A stretch of 41,038 nt of DNA from contig WFXU01000057.1 in the NCBI GenBank assembly GCA_015490455.1, positions 1 through 41,038 of the forward strand, read 5' to 3'. The notes under the pieces were generated by a model. It was given only the letters and a program-made list of their open reading frames with translations, made no database searches and was not told where the DNA came from. Positions 7,876 through 17,577 of the stretch are shown one piece after another. Each line of letters begins with the position of its first letter. The stretch's first letter is position 1. The translations under genes and the position numbers were made by a program. This DNA comes from Hyphomicrobiales bacterium (GTDB lineage Bacteria; Pseudomonadota; Alphaproteobacteria; Rhizobiales; Devosiaceae).

Positions 7876-10800
7876 TTAGTAATTGCTAATATTAGATAAA
7901 TCAAGACCCAATTCAGCTATTATTTTTTCTAATATATTTTCTGGTATTTCTAAAAGAGTTTCATCCTTTGTCCAAAGAATGGCAATATTTATTTTTTTAT
8001 TGGCAAATAATCTCCTTCCTACGGCCGCATAAAGCGCCATTTGCACCATATAGGGTTTAGCTAATTGAGTTATATTCTTCGCTATATTTTCATCCGTCTT
8101 AAAATCAATAATCCATACTCTATCATTATTTATTATGATTCTATCTAATCTTCCAACAATGCTTATTGGTTTTTTATTTTTTGTTCCATTTACAAAAAAG
8201 GGAACCTCTGCCCGACTATTATCGGCAAATATAAATTGGAATTTTGGATTAGAAATAATTTTCAGTGCTTTGCTAATTATTTCCTTATGTTTTTCTTTAT
8301 GGTCAGGAAGCAGGATATTTAGGGCTTTTTGTGCTACTTTCTCCCTTATATGTGGTTCTATTTTGCTTAAATGCTCTAATAAAGCGTGAATAGCTAATCC
8401 TTGTTTTTTAGATAGTTCTGCTTCTTTAATATTAGCCGAACTTTGCGCCAAAACTGCTTCATTATCTATTTCATAATTATATTCAATAGATTGATAGGCA
8501 AGTGAGGGCTTTATTATTTCGCGCACTATGGGCAATTTAATTTTTGCTGCTGAAAATTCTTCCTGTTCAATATCGGTTATTATAGTTTGCTTTTTGGGGG
8601 GAATTATTTTTTCTCTTTTTTTAGGGAAAATCAGACCTTCTTCATCGCTATTTATGATTTTACATTTTTCACATTCATTTTTAAGGGCATTTTTTACCGC
8701 CCCATACCAGCTTTGCTCTAATTTATCCTGTTTTTCATTTTTAGCATTTAATATGCCGGTTAAATAAAGTTCATCTTCAGCCCTTGTCATAGCGACATAT
8801 AATTTTCGCCAATATTCCTTATTCTCATTTTCTTTATCATTCTGATAAAGCTGCTCTATCATCCCAACTCTATTTTCGGCATTATTGGCGTAAAGCAGTG
8901 TGGTTTTATTATTTTCCCTATAATAATAAAGGCTTTTGCCCCTGTCTCTGGGCAATAAAGTGCTATCGGCCAGAATTACAATTGGCGCCTCAAGCCCTTT
9001 TGCGCCATGAACCGACATTATGCGCACCCCATTCCCCTTTTCTGCCAATTCGCGCTTAATGGTTATTTCGCTTTTGCGAATATTGGCAACAAAGCCCTGT
9101 AATGAGGGTTGAGCGCTTTTTTCATGTTGAAGGGCTAAATCAAGAAATTGCGAAAATATATCATCAACTTCATTGCCCAAACGCTGGTGAAAGCGTTTTA
9201 ACCCGCCTTCTTGGAATAAAATTTGTGAGAAAAATTCAAATGGGCGCTCAAAATCAAGCCTTGTGCGCCAGCGAAATAATGTTTCATAGGCATTTAGGGC
9301 ATTCTTATTTTTTGCTTTTGCCAGAGCGTGCCAAAGGGGGGTGTTTTTTTTGCGCTTAGCGGCAATTTTATAGAGTAAATCTTCTGATATGTTAAATAGT
9401 GGCGAGCGTAAAATAGTAGCTAATGTAAGATCATCAAAGGGATTAAGTAAACTATCGGCCAAAGCTAATAGATCCATGACCCCAATATGGCTGCTTAATA
9501 ATAATCTGTCTGATCCGGGAGTTGGAATATTAGCTATTTTTAATGCGCGGATAATTTCATAAAATAAAATATCCCGTTTTTGCAATAAAATCAAAATATC
9601 ATCGGCTCTAATTGGGCGATTTCTTTTGGCCAGCGGACGTTCATTGTCTATCCAGTCCCTTATATTATCAGTAATTCTTTTGGCTAATAGGTAAGCGGCA
9701 TTATTTGTTGCTTCATTATTTGCCTCTATCGGCCATTCATTATTCTCCTTATTTTCCCCTCTAGGACTAATGGGAGGCCAAAAAATAATCGCCCCCCCCT
9801 TATCGGTTCTGGCGCTTTGATGGGATATTTTTTTACCCTCTGACAAAAGGGCAATTTTCATTTTTTCATTGGCAAAAACCTTATCAACTCCTAATAAGAT
9901 ATTTTCTAATGTTCTAAAACTGGTTTTTAATTCACTCTGCGTAAAATTATTTGTCACATATTTGGCGCGCTTTGCTAATTCTTTACCCGTATTGGCAAAT
10001 AGTTCTGGGCGTGCTCCCTGAAAAGAAAAAATTGATTGTTTTTTATCGCCAACTGCAAAAATTGTGCGCTCTTTCTCTATTGCCGATTTGCCAGCAAAAA
10101 AATCTGCCCATAATTCACTAATTACCTCCCATTGCTGACGATTTGTATCTTGGCTTTCATCAACTAAAATATGCGAAATATTAGCGTCTAACTTATAAAG
10201 CACCCAATCTTTGGAGGCAGTTTTGCTCAGTAAATGGCGCGTTTTTGCAATTAGATCAGCATAGTCAAGGCTGAGTAGAGCACGTTTTTCTTTCTCATAT
10301 AAGGTAAATATTGCGCTCAATATATCTATAAATGCCGATGATTGTTCAACAATTTTTAGGCGTTTTTTTCTGAAATAAAGTTCTGATAAGCGCTTAGCTT
10401 CATTAAGCAATAATTCTCCAAGCCCGTTTGGCGCTTCTTTTAACTGTTTTTTAGGGAAATTTGCGCAAATAGAACCGTTTTTTTTCAAAAAGGCAGAAAA
10501 TATTAAATTAATTTGGGGATTATCCCTATCAATTCTGAATAAAATATCCTCAAATCTATTTCTCCCTGGATTGGGCGGGCAAATTGCAAATATTTTTTTA
10601 TAATCTTTAACCGGCAAAAAGGGAGAATTTAATATTTCTTGGTGAATTTTTTCTATTGTCTCATTTTCAGGACATTTCATTATTTTATGTAATAATTTTT
10701 TTGCTTTTTCTTTATCCGCCAGTAATTCTGTCAAATCATCGCTATTTTCTATCGCCAGATTTATTGTATCTTCAATTTGCTTATCTGTTAGCTGGGCAAA

Positions 10801-11361
10801 TAATAATTTGATAGAATTTGTAAGCTGACTATCGTCTTTTCCAAAAGCGCTGGCCAGAATTTTGTCCCGCGCGCTTCTTATGAGATTTGTTCTTTCCTGA
10901 TCTTCAATTACCCTAAAGCCAACAGGAACATTAGCTTCAAGCGAAAAACGGTGTAATATGCTTTCGCAAAATGCGTGAATAGTGTTAATTTTCAGTCCGC
11001 CCGGCGTTTCAAGAGCGTGCGCAAATAATGTTCTTGCATATTTTAATAGATTTTCATCTGGTTCTTTTGAAGTTAAATTTTTTAATTCTTTTCTTAGCTC
11101 CTTATCATCCATTAGCGCCCATTGAGCTAAATATTTGGCAATGCGAGTGCGCATTTCGGCTGCTGCCGCCTTTGTGTAGGTAAGGCAGAGAATATTTTGC
11201 GCCATTGCCCCATCTAATAATAATCTTACTACTCTTTGGGTTAAAACATGGGTTTTGCCCGAGCCGGCATTAGCTTCAAGCCAGATAGAATAATTTGGAT
11301 CTGCTGCCTGATTTTGTAAATTTATTGTTTGCTCTGAGGGTTTGACACTGCGCTCATTCAT
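7876..11361 (-). CDS. addA: AddA, helicase-nuclease subunit of AddAB
   Basis: AddA is the 3'-5' helicase and nuclease subunit of the alphaproteobacterial RecBCD equivalent, which processes double-strand ends for RecA. Walker A EANAGSGKT is at 29-37, motif II DESQDT at 401-406 and motif III GDKKQSIFSFQGA at 438-450. The RecB-type nuclease domain is at the C-terminus, with GRLDRI then IIDFKT at about 1070-1089. Its length, 1161 residues, is usual. The start lies 2 bases past the addB stop with an overlapping GGAGGGGAG ribosome site, indicating strong coupling. A run of eight C (G on the coding strand) at 9792-9799 encodes part of DKGGAI and is a potential slippage site. Confidence 0.97.
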   Translation of the reverse strand: MNERSVKPSEQTINLQNQAADPNYSIWLEANAGSGKTHVLTQRVVRLLLDGAMAQNILCLTYTKAAAAEMRTRIAKYLAQWALMDDKELRKELKNLTSKEPDENLLKYARTLFAHALETPGGLKINTIHAFCESILHRFSLEANVPVGFRVIEDQERTNLIRSARDKILASAFGKDDSQLTNSIKLLFAQLTDKQIEDTINLAIENSDDLTELLADKEKAKKLLHKIMKCPENETIEKIHQEILNSPFLPVKDYKKIFAICPPNPGRNRFEDILFRIDRDNPQINLIFSAFLKKNGSICANFPKKQLKEAPNGLGELLLNEAKRLSELYFRKKRLKIVEQSSAFIDILSAIFTLYEKEKRALLSLDYADLIAKTRHLLSKTASKDWVLYKLDANISHILVDESQDTNRQQWEVISELWADFFAGKSAIEKERTIFAVGDKKQSIFSFQGARPELFANTGKELAKRAKYVTNNFTQSELKTSFRTLENILLGVDKVFANEKMKIALLSEGKKISHQSARTDKGGAIIFWPPISPRGENKENNEWPIEANNEATNNAAYLLAKRITDNIRDWIDNERPLAKRNRPIRADDILILLQKRDILFYEIIRALKIANIPTPGSDRLLLSSHIGVMDLLALADSLLNPFDDLTLATILRSPLFNISEDLLYKIAAKRKKNTPLWHALAKAKNKNALNAYETLFRWRTRLDFERPFEFFSQILFQEGGLKRFHQRLGNEVDDIFSQFLDLALQHEKSAQPSLQGFVANIRKSEITIKRELAEKGNGVRIMSVHGAKGLEAPIVILADSTLLPRDRGKSLYYYRENNKTTLLYANNAENRVGMIEQLYQNDKENENKEYWRKLYVAMTRAEDELYLTGILNAKNEKQDKLEQSWYGAVKNALKNECEKCKIINSDEEGLIFPKKREKIIPPKKQTIITDIEQEEFSAAKIKLPIVREIIKPSLAYQSIEYNYEIDNEAVLAQSSANIKEAELSKKQGLAIHALLEHLSKIEPHIREKVAQKALNILLPDHKEKHKEIISKALKIISNPKFQFIFADNSRAEVPFFVNGTKNKKPISIVGRLDRIIINNDRVWIIDFKTDENIAKNITQLAKPYMVQMALYAAVGRRLFANKKINIAILWTKDETLLEIPENILEKIIAELGLDLSNISNY

Positions 11362-11363
11362 TA

Positions 11364-14300
11364 TTACTCCCCTCCCTCTTCATCTTCCATTATTGTCCAT
11401 TCTTTTACTCGTGCAAGATGATCGTAAGGGGAAATAAATTTTTGGCTCGGATTTGGTAAAATATGCGCACTTAACGGGGTTTTGTCGCTTAATAATAATG
11501 CCTCTATATGTCCCATTAGCCTTCTATTTATTTCTGTAATATAATCTTCTAAAGAACTATTTTTTTCCAGAGGAAAATCTTTAATCTCCAGCGCATCTTC
11601 TCCTGCTTTAACCTTAATGTATTTTAGCGCGCTGCACTTTGCATTCCCTATTTTTTCAAATGCCCCATTTTTCACCATTAAAGCCTCCAATAATAATTGG
11701 GGGGCTAAAAATTTTTGAATATTTTTCTTTGGAGGAATAGTGCCGGTTTTATAATCAATAATTTGCACATTATTATCATTTAATATATCAATTCTATCGG
11801 CCTTTCCGCGTAAAGAAAATATTTCTCCACCCACAGGAAAGCTCCATTTTCCTTTAACTTCAACAAAGGAATTTTTTATATTTTTTCTTTGTTCTTTTTC
11901 AAAAGCGATAAATGATTTTCCAATTTGCTTAAACCGCTCAAGCCATAATATTTGCCTCTCAGAATCGCTATAAAGTGAAAAAATTTCTTCCCTAGCAATT
12001 TGCATTATTTGCTTAAAAGCATCATCACTATTTGGATCTATATTTTCCTTTATAAATCGCTCAAATATTAAATGAATAATATTACCCTTTTCGCGCGCGC
12101 CAATATCGGCACCCAAACTATCAACCGCCCTTAGGCGCAAAATATATTTTGCATAAATATCATATGGGGAGCGAATAAGGGTTTCTATTTCGGTTATAGA
12201 TAGGCTTTTAGGGCGCATATTTGCGGGCGGAATGGGGGTTGGCCTAGTGGCTGGTTCTGGCTGTTTGACAAAATCAATTTTCTTTGCCTGTTTGAGCCAT
12301 TTTTGGCCTCTTTGCTCGCATTTTTTTTCTTCTTCTTCGCCAACAAAGGCGCTAAGGCGCGATAAAAAGCGCGAGGCAAGAGCGGGAGTAGTGCCAATAT
12401 TTTGTGAATAGCTTATTATTACTTCTTCATTACCAAGAGCCATGAAAAAATCATGCGCTGCCTGCCCCTGTCTTCTTTCGGGCGGCTCTAGTGCAATGGT
12501 TAATTTCATATTGCGGCTAAGCCAAGGGCCCGGATCGGCAATTTTCGGCCAGACAGTCTCATTAAGGCCTGCCATAATAATAATATTGCGGTTTTGCAAA
12601 CGAGCCTCTAATTGTCCCCAAATTGCCACCATATTCTGATTATTCGCTCGCGCCTGGCGAATATTTGTTCCGCTCATTAAGGCAATAATTGTCTTTTCAA
12701 TATCTCTTTTTTCTAATATTGGGGCAATCTCACCCGCTAATTTTTGTTCATTTAGCCAATTAAAAATAGGGGCTAATTCTCTTTCAATTTTTGCCTTTTC
12801 ATTTTTGTCAGATTTTTTATGTAATTTTGTGGTTCTTATAATTGTTTCTTCAAGGGCATTACAAAATTGTAAAATTGTAAATTTCTTTTTTCTAAATAAT
12901 ATTTCAAGCGGCTCAAGAGCCTTTTTAAGCCTATTTAGCAAATTATTTATTGATTTAGCCTCGCTTTCATTCAGGCGATAATATGCATATTCGTCTTTTC
13001 CCTGTAAATTAAGGGCTATTTTTTGTTTAATATTATCTAATCCGGCAGCTAATTTTGTCGTTCGTAAAATTGCTAATTCAAGTAAATTTGTAAGTTTACC
13101 TATCTGAGTTCTCTTTAGGGAAAGAGATAATAATTTATTATGCAATAGGGCAACAATATCTATTGCCGCATAATTAGAGATTAAAAGGGCTAAAATTTGC
13201 CGTATAAATCTGGCTCCCTTAGTGTGAAATAATGGCGTTCCCGCACTATCATCCACATTTATCTTAAAACGTTTTAATTCGGCAATTATTCTTCTGGCAA
13301 GATTTCTATCCGGCGAAATAATGCCGATAGTTTTTTTGTTATTTACCCCATCAAGCACGGCTAAAGCGATTGCGCGTGCTTGTAATTCATCATTTTCCGC
13401 CTTTATAATTTGCACTTTGGCAAGGGCGCCCTCTATTATAGAAGCAAGATTTTTTCTCTCCCTTTGCCAATTGGCGCTGTCTTTAGCCAATTTGGCAGCG
13501 TGTTTAGCGATTAATATTCTGTTTTTTCTTATTTTTTCATTATTGTCATTTTTTGTTAATTCTATAAAGGCTGATGGTAATTCTTCCAGCCGTTTTAATA
13601 ATTGTGCCAGACCATATTGGGGGTGCGAATGGGGATTTATATCTTTTCTTAAAAGAGAAGCAAATTCTTCCCTTGTCATATTAACGTCAAGACCGGGCAG
13701 AACAATTACCCCATATTTTAGATTTTTTATTGATTTTAATAAATTTGCTGTTGCTGGAATTGAACCGGTGGAGCCTGCGGCAATAAGGGGTTTATCCTTA
13801 TAAATTTGCTCTAAATATTGCGCCTGGCGTAAAAGCTGTTTATTGCGTAAATCTGCCCTATCTATATGTCCCAATTCCGCTAAAATTTCTGGCCAGGCCT
13901 TAAGGGCAATATTAAGAAATTCTAGGCTTTGCTGCCAATATGTGGCAAGATTTTGCGGGGGGATAGTCTTTATTTTATTAAAATCTATTTGCTCTGTATA
14001 TATATCATCAATTAGCTCACAAAGACTGTCACTAAGGGCTAAAATCTCACTTGTGCTAATTTGCATATTGGCTTGGTTTTGTGCAAAAAATTTTTCAACC
14101 AATTTGCCAATTATTAAGCGCCGCTTAGCAAAAGAAATGGGGGGTAAAAATTCGTCCCCTTCATATGGAGGTAAAAAGACCTCCTCCTCTTCACTATTAC
14201 CACCAAAGACCAAAATATTAGGTAGTAAAGTTGCGCCATTACAAATTTTGGCAAATTCTTCAGCCAATTGTAGTCTAGCCCTGGCTGAAGGAAGCATTAT

Positions 14301-14432
14301 TGTAATATCACTAAGGGCAAAATCATTTTGCATATTCCAATCTGGCAATAAAGTGCCATCAAGAATTTTTTTTGCGAGCACTTCCAAAAAAGGAGCAAAA
14401 GGGGCAATGGTAAAAAGATTATGTCGGCGCAT
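11364..14432 (-). CDS. addB: AddB, nuclease/pseudo-helicase subunit of AddAB
   Basis: AddB pairs with AddA in double-strand break repair. This is the alphaproteobacterial form of about 1020 residues. The N-terminus carries PFAPFLEVLAKKILDG and, where a Walker A would be, only MLPSARARLQLAEEF with no GKT, so it probably lacks ATPase activity. The C-terminal nuclease motif is GKADRIDI then IIDYKTGTIPP (about 876-902 from this start). I chose the ATG at 14432 (MRRHNLFTIAPF), which matches the family start and has GGGA upstream. A TTG at 14456 would add eight residues. It lies 29 bases after tsaE. The amgK/murU-like pair I recall between tsaE and addB in rhizobia is absent. Confidence 0.95.
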   Translation of the reverse strand: MRRHNLFTIAPFAPFLEVLAKKILDGTLLPDWNMQNDFALSDITIMLPSARARLQLAEEFAKICNGATLLPNILVFGGNSEEEEVFLPPYEGDEFLPPISFAKRRLIIGKLVEKFFAQNQANMQISTSEILALSDSLCELIDDIYTEQIDFNKIKTIPPQNLATYWQQSLEFLNIALKAWPEILAELGHIDRADLRNKQLLRQAQYLEQIYKDKPLIAAGSTGSIPATANLLKSIKNLKYGVIVLPGLDVNMTREEFASLLRKDINPHSHPQYGLAQLLKRLEELPSAFIELTKNDNNEKIRKNRILIAKHAAKLAKDSANWQRERKNLASIIEGALAKVQIIKAENDELQARAIALAVLDGVNNKKTIGIISPDRNLARRIIAELKRFKINVDDSAGTPLFHTKGARFIRQILALLISNYAAIDIVALLHNKLLSLSLKRTQIGKLTNLLELAILRTTKLAAGLDNIKQKIALNLQGKDEYAYYRLNESEAKSINNLLNRLKKALEPLEILFRKKKFTILQFCNALEETIIRTTKLHKKSDKNEKAKIERELAPIFNWLNEQKLAGEIAPILEKRDIEKTIIALMSGTNIRQARANNQNMVAIWGQLEARLQNRNIIIMAGLNETVWPKIADPGPWLSRNMKLTIALEPPERRQGQAAHDFFMALGNEEVIISYSQNIGTTPALASRFLSRLSAFVGEEEEKKCEQRGQKWLKQAKKIDFVKQPEPATRPTPIPPANMRPKSLSITEIETLIRSPYDIYAKYILRLRAVDSLGADIGAREKGNIIHLIFERFIKENIDPNSDDAFKQIMQIAREEIFSLYSDSERQILWLERFKQIGKSFIAFEKEQRKNIKNSFVEVKGKWSFPVGGEIFSLRGKADRIDILNDNNVQIIDYKTGTIPPKKNIQKFLAPQLLLEALMVKNGAFEKIGNAKCSALKYIKVKAGEDALEIKDFPLEKNSSLEDYITEINRRLMGHIEALLLSDKTPLSAHILPNPSQKFISPYDHLARVKEWTIMEDEEGGE

Positions 14433-14461
14433 TTTATTTCCCAAATATTTGCTCAAACCTA

Positions 14462-14974
14462 TTATTTAAGTCCCTTTTGCTCAAGATTAGTTTTTAGTTT
14501 TTTTAATTTTGCAAAATTATCATAGGCGATAATTTCTGCTTCGCGCCCATAATTATTCTTTTCAGCAAGATTATTTTTTTTAATTTTTAGCCTAATTTTC
14601 CAATTAGCTAAATTTTCTAAATTTGGGGCATTTTGTGGCCATTCAACCAAAATTATAGTTTCCTCATCAGCAAATAAGCCCAATTCTTCAATTTCGCTTT
14701 CATCAAAAATGCGATAAAGATCGGCGTGAATTAGGCGCTTTCCCTTCTCTTTATAGGGTTGAATAAGGGAAAATGTTGGCGAGGGAACGATTAAATTTTC
14801 ATCGGCAAAAATATTACGGATAAAAAAACGGGCAAAAGTCGTTTTTCCGCTACCGACCTCCCCTTCCAGTAAAATAATATTATTTTTTTCAATAATTTTA
14901 CTAAATTCTATAGCCAAAATTTTACTGGCATTTTCATCTGGCAAAAATAAAATAATGGAATTTTTTTTACGCAC
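14462..14974 (-). CDS. tsaE: tRNA t6A modification ATPase TsaE
   Basis: TsaE is the ATPase that resets the TsaBDE complex making N6-threonylcarbamoyladenosine at position 37 of ANN-decoding tRNAs. The P-loop GEVGSGKT is at 38-45, followed by the family motifs SPTFSLIQPY, HADLYR and LVEWPQ. At 170 residues it is slightly long, with a Lys/Asn-rich tail. The start is GTG at 14974, overlapping the end of divL by 8 bases. The tight overlap of tsaE with divL fits the order I recall from Rhizobiales. Confidence 0.93.
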   Translation of the reverse strand: MRKKNSIILFLPDENASKILAIEFSKIIEKNNIILLEGEVGSGKTTFARFFIRNIFADENLIVPSPTFSLIQPYKEKGKRLIHADLYRIFDESEIEELGLFADEETIILVEWPQNAPNLENLANWKIRLKIKKNNLAEKNNYGREAEIIAYDNFAKLKKLKTNLEQKGLK

Positions 14975-17441
14975 TTAAATTGGTCACTTTAGCATTTTCT
15001 ACATTAGAGGGGAGAGTAACTATTACCCTTGTCCCTTTGGGTTTACGTTTTTCAAGCACAATAGTGCCGCCATGTAATTTGACAAAAGTTTTTACAATAG
15101 TTAGCCCCAACCCCATGCCGCGCTGATAATGTTTGCTTGATTTGCCTCTAAATCGCTCAAATAGGGATTGTTTCATTTCTTCAGATATGCCCTCTCCCTC
15201 ATCCTCTATGGTAAAAATAATATGTTCCTTATGCGAGGAAATATCAAGCAATATTTCAGATCCGGGCTCTGAAAAGCGCACAGCATTAGATAGGAGATTA
15301 TATAAAATTTGCACCATTCTGGTTTTGTCGGCAATGAGTGGAGGTAAATTATCGGCAATATTGACTATTAAATTTATTTCTCCCTCTTGCCCATTAATAT
15401 TAACCAGCCCAACTAGCCCCGATTTTGCCTGCTCAATTATTCGCTCTATATCTACCTGCTCAAAATTTAATTCCAAAACGCCAGCTTCAGCCGTTGCTAA
15501 ATCCAAAATATTATCAATTAAAACGCCAAGTCTTTGTGAAGAATTTTTAATATAAGAAGTATATTGGCGCTGTTTTTCAGTTAGCTCTCCGGCAATATCC
15601 GAATTTAACATATCAGCAAATCCGATAATATTAGTTAGGGGCGAGCGCAACTCATAAGAAACATTTTTAACAAATTCGTCTTTTAGCCTGTCAGCAGTTA
15701 ATAAAGCCTCATTTCTTTCTTTTAGCATAGTTTCATATGCAGCGCTTTTAGTAACATCAAGAAAAGCAAACATGGTTTGCCCATCTGGAAGGCGGGTAAT
15801 TTTATAATCAATAAGCACCCCGTCTGAACGTTTAATACGCGCAGACTTATCAATCCTTGTAGGATTTAGATCTATAATTTCGCGCTTCAAATTTTCCCAG
15901 ATTTTTTTGCCATCTTCGGGTAAGGCCTTAGCACAATAATCGCCAACCTCATCAATATGTAAATTATTTTCTAATTGATTTAATGGCACACCCCATAATG
16001 CGGAAAGGCGGGGATTGGCAAGAGTAAGGCGCCCATTTGTGCCAAAAACCGCAACTGCTTCACTTAGCGCATTAAGAGTTTCACTTTGCACATTTATCAA
16101 AGCATTATGGCGCACTTTTAGGGCGTGGCTTTCGCTTATATCCTCAAAAATAAAAATAACGCCCCCCTCTTTACCATGTAAAATAGGAACAACCCTTAAC
16201 TTTATTATTCTACCATCAGGCAAATACCATTCTTCAGTTTGCTCTTTTTTACTATTGTAATATTCCAAATGTTTTTGTCGCCATTTGCGATAATTAACTA
16301 CACTAGGCAATTGGCTTCTTGTATGTAGCTTATTAAGAATAGCGGTTTCGCTAACTCCGCTTTTTAGCCAATCTTCATCTAATTTCCATAAATCGCAATA
16401 GGCGGAATTAAAATATAATAATTTTTGTTGCCCGTTAAAAATTGCCACCGGCAAATTAATTGCCTCAATATATTCAAAACCATTATTGTCAATTTTATTA
16501 TTCTCGCCATCTGCCAAATTAAGAAAAGCGACTATTAAATTTTCAATTTTGAACAGAATAATATTGGCCTTTTGCCCATTTATCAGTTCTATTTTTTGTT
16601 TAACAAGATTTTTTCCATTTAATTTATTAATCAGTTCAATAATTATTTTTTTAGCAATAATTTGCTTATTATTGTCAGCCTTATTTTGCGAAAAATTATC
16701 CAATAATTCTTGGCAGGACCTGTTTATATAAATAAATTCTCCCTCTTTATTGAGCAAAAATCCTGCTTCATTAGTGTGAGTTAATATTTTTTGTGCCAAT
16801 TCATCTTCGCGTAAATTTTTAATCCGGTGAGAAAAAGGCTTTTTAATAGTAATAGCTGCGTTAGCCCCCATTATATGCCCGCAAATGATAATTTGCTGCA
16901 AATATTTTGTGGTAAGACTAAGTTCAAAAGGTTTGGCTTTATTTTTTAGTTCCTCAATATATTTATTTAGTAAATTACTATCATCTTCTGATAGCCAAGA
17001 AGTAAAATTAGCAATATTATTCGCCGAAATATTACTTAAGACTAATTCCGTTTGCCCAAAAATAAGCGGTTTATCATTTGGGGAGTGATAAATAAGCAAA
17101 ATTTCAGGTAAATTGGCTAATAAATTCTCATATTTATCAAGATGAGCGCGCATATTGGCAATTTGCTGCCTTGCATTATTTTGAATTTTTTTCGTTCTTT
17201 TTATATTATTGCGAACTATTATTGCAGCAAACAGGCCAAAAATCAGAGCTGCCAATATTGTCACCAAAGGGGCAATATGGATAAAATTAATATTAAAGGG
17301 GGTGGAATTGGGATTTTGTGAGTTTAGTTCTGTTTGTGAAAAAATGGCAGTTGGGAAAAATGAAAAATATATGCTAAGCAATAAGAAAAGAAGATTATTT
17401 AATTTCTTAAACCAACCCCTCCCACATGGTTTCGGCTTCAT
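14967..17441 (-). CDS. divL: DivL-like pseudo-histidine kinase with Tyr in the H-box
   Basis: An 824-residue membrane-bound sensor. A signal-like or TM segment lies at 17-36 and a TM helix at 56-76. At least two PAS-like regions follow (about 326-440 and 452-566), then a DHp domain and an ATPase domain. In the H-box the phosphorylatable His is replaced by Tyr596 (VSYELRSP). This is the hallmark of DivL of Caulobacter, the tyrosine-bearing pseudokinase that reads DivK~P and modulates CckA-CtrA in cell-cycle control. The ATP site looks intact (N-box NLLSNAVRFS at 715-724, DEGEG at 747-751, GMGLGL at 775-780). The neighbours tsaE and ahcY support the assignment. Its partners (cckA, divK, ctrA) are not in the window, so the pathway role is inferred from the family. 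Confidence 0.88.
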   Translation of the reverse strand: MKPKPCGRGWFKKLNNLLFLLLSIYFSFFPTAIFSQTELNSQNPNSTPFNINFIHIAPLVTILAALIFGLFAAIIVRNNIKRTKKIQNNARQQIANMRAHLDKYENLLANLPEILLIYHSPNDKPLIFGQTELVLSNISANNIANFTSWLSEDDSNLLNKYIEELKNKAKPFELSLTTKYLQQIIICGHIMGANAAITIKKPFSHRIKNLREDELAQKILTHTNEAGFLLNKEGEFIYINRSCQELLDNFSQNKADNNKQIIAKKIIIELINKLNGKNLVKQKIELINGQKANIILFKIENLIVAFLNLADGENNKIDNNGFEYIEAINLPVAIFNGQQKLLYFNSAYCDLWKLDEDWLKSGVSETAILNKLHTRSQLPSVVNYRKWRQKHLEYYNSKKEQTEEWYLPDGRIIKLRVVPILHGKEGGVIFIFEDISESHALKVRHNALINVQSETLNALSEAVAVFGTNGRLTLANPRLSALWGVPLNQLENNLHIDEVGDYCAKALPEDGKKIWENLKREIIDLNPTRIDKSARIKRSDGVLIDYKITRLPDGQTMFAFLDVTKSAAYETMLKERNEALLTADRLKDEFVKNVSYELRSPLTNIIGFADMLNSDIAGELTEKQRQYTSYIKNSSQRLGVLIDNILDLATAEAGVLELNFEQVDIERIIEQAKSGLVGLVNINGQEGEINLIVNIADNLPPLIADKTRMVQILYNLLSNAVRFSEPGSEILLDISSHKEHIIFTIEDEGEGISEEMKQSLFERFRGKSSKHYQRGMGLGLTIVKTFVKLHGGTIVLEKRKPKGTRVIVTLPSNVENAKVTNLSA

Positions 17442-17537
17442 GCTCCCAACCTCTTAATTTTTATTTGAATCTGACCAACTGCTACGAATCAGTTCAAACA
17501 TAAAGGGTGAGTGAATCACTCTGCAAGAGGCAATTTA

Positions 17538-17567
17538 ATATTTAGGGGAAAATAATCCCCTAAATAT
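17538..17567 (-). terminator. Perfect 12-bp hairpin past ahcY
   Basis: ATATTTAGGGGA and TCCCCTAAATAT pair perfectly around a 6-base loop, 10 bases beyond the ahcY stop and about 100 bases before the divL start. There is no U-run after it, so it may end or protect the ahcY mRNA rather than act as a classical intrinsic terminator. Confidence 0.6.
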
Positions 17568-17577
17568 AGTTGACGAA

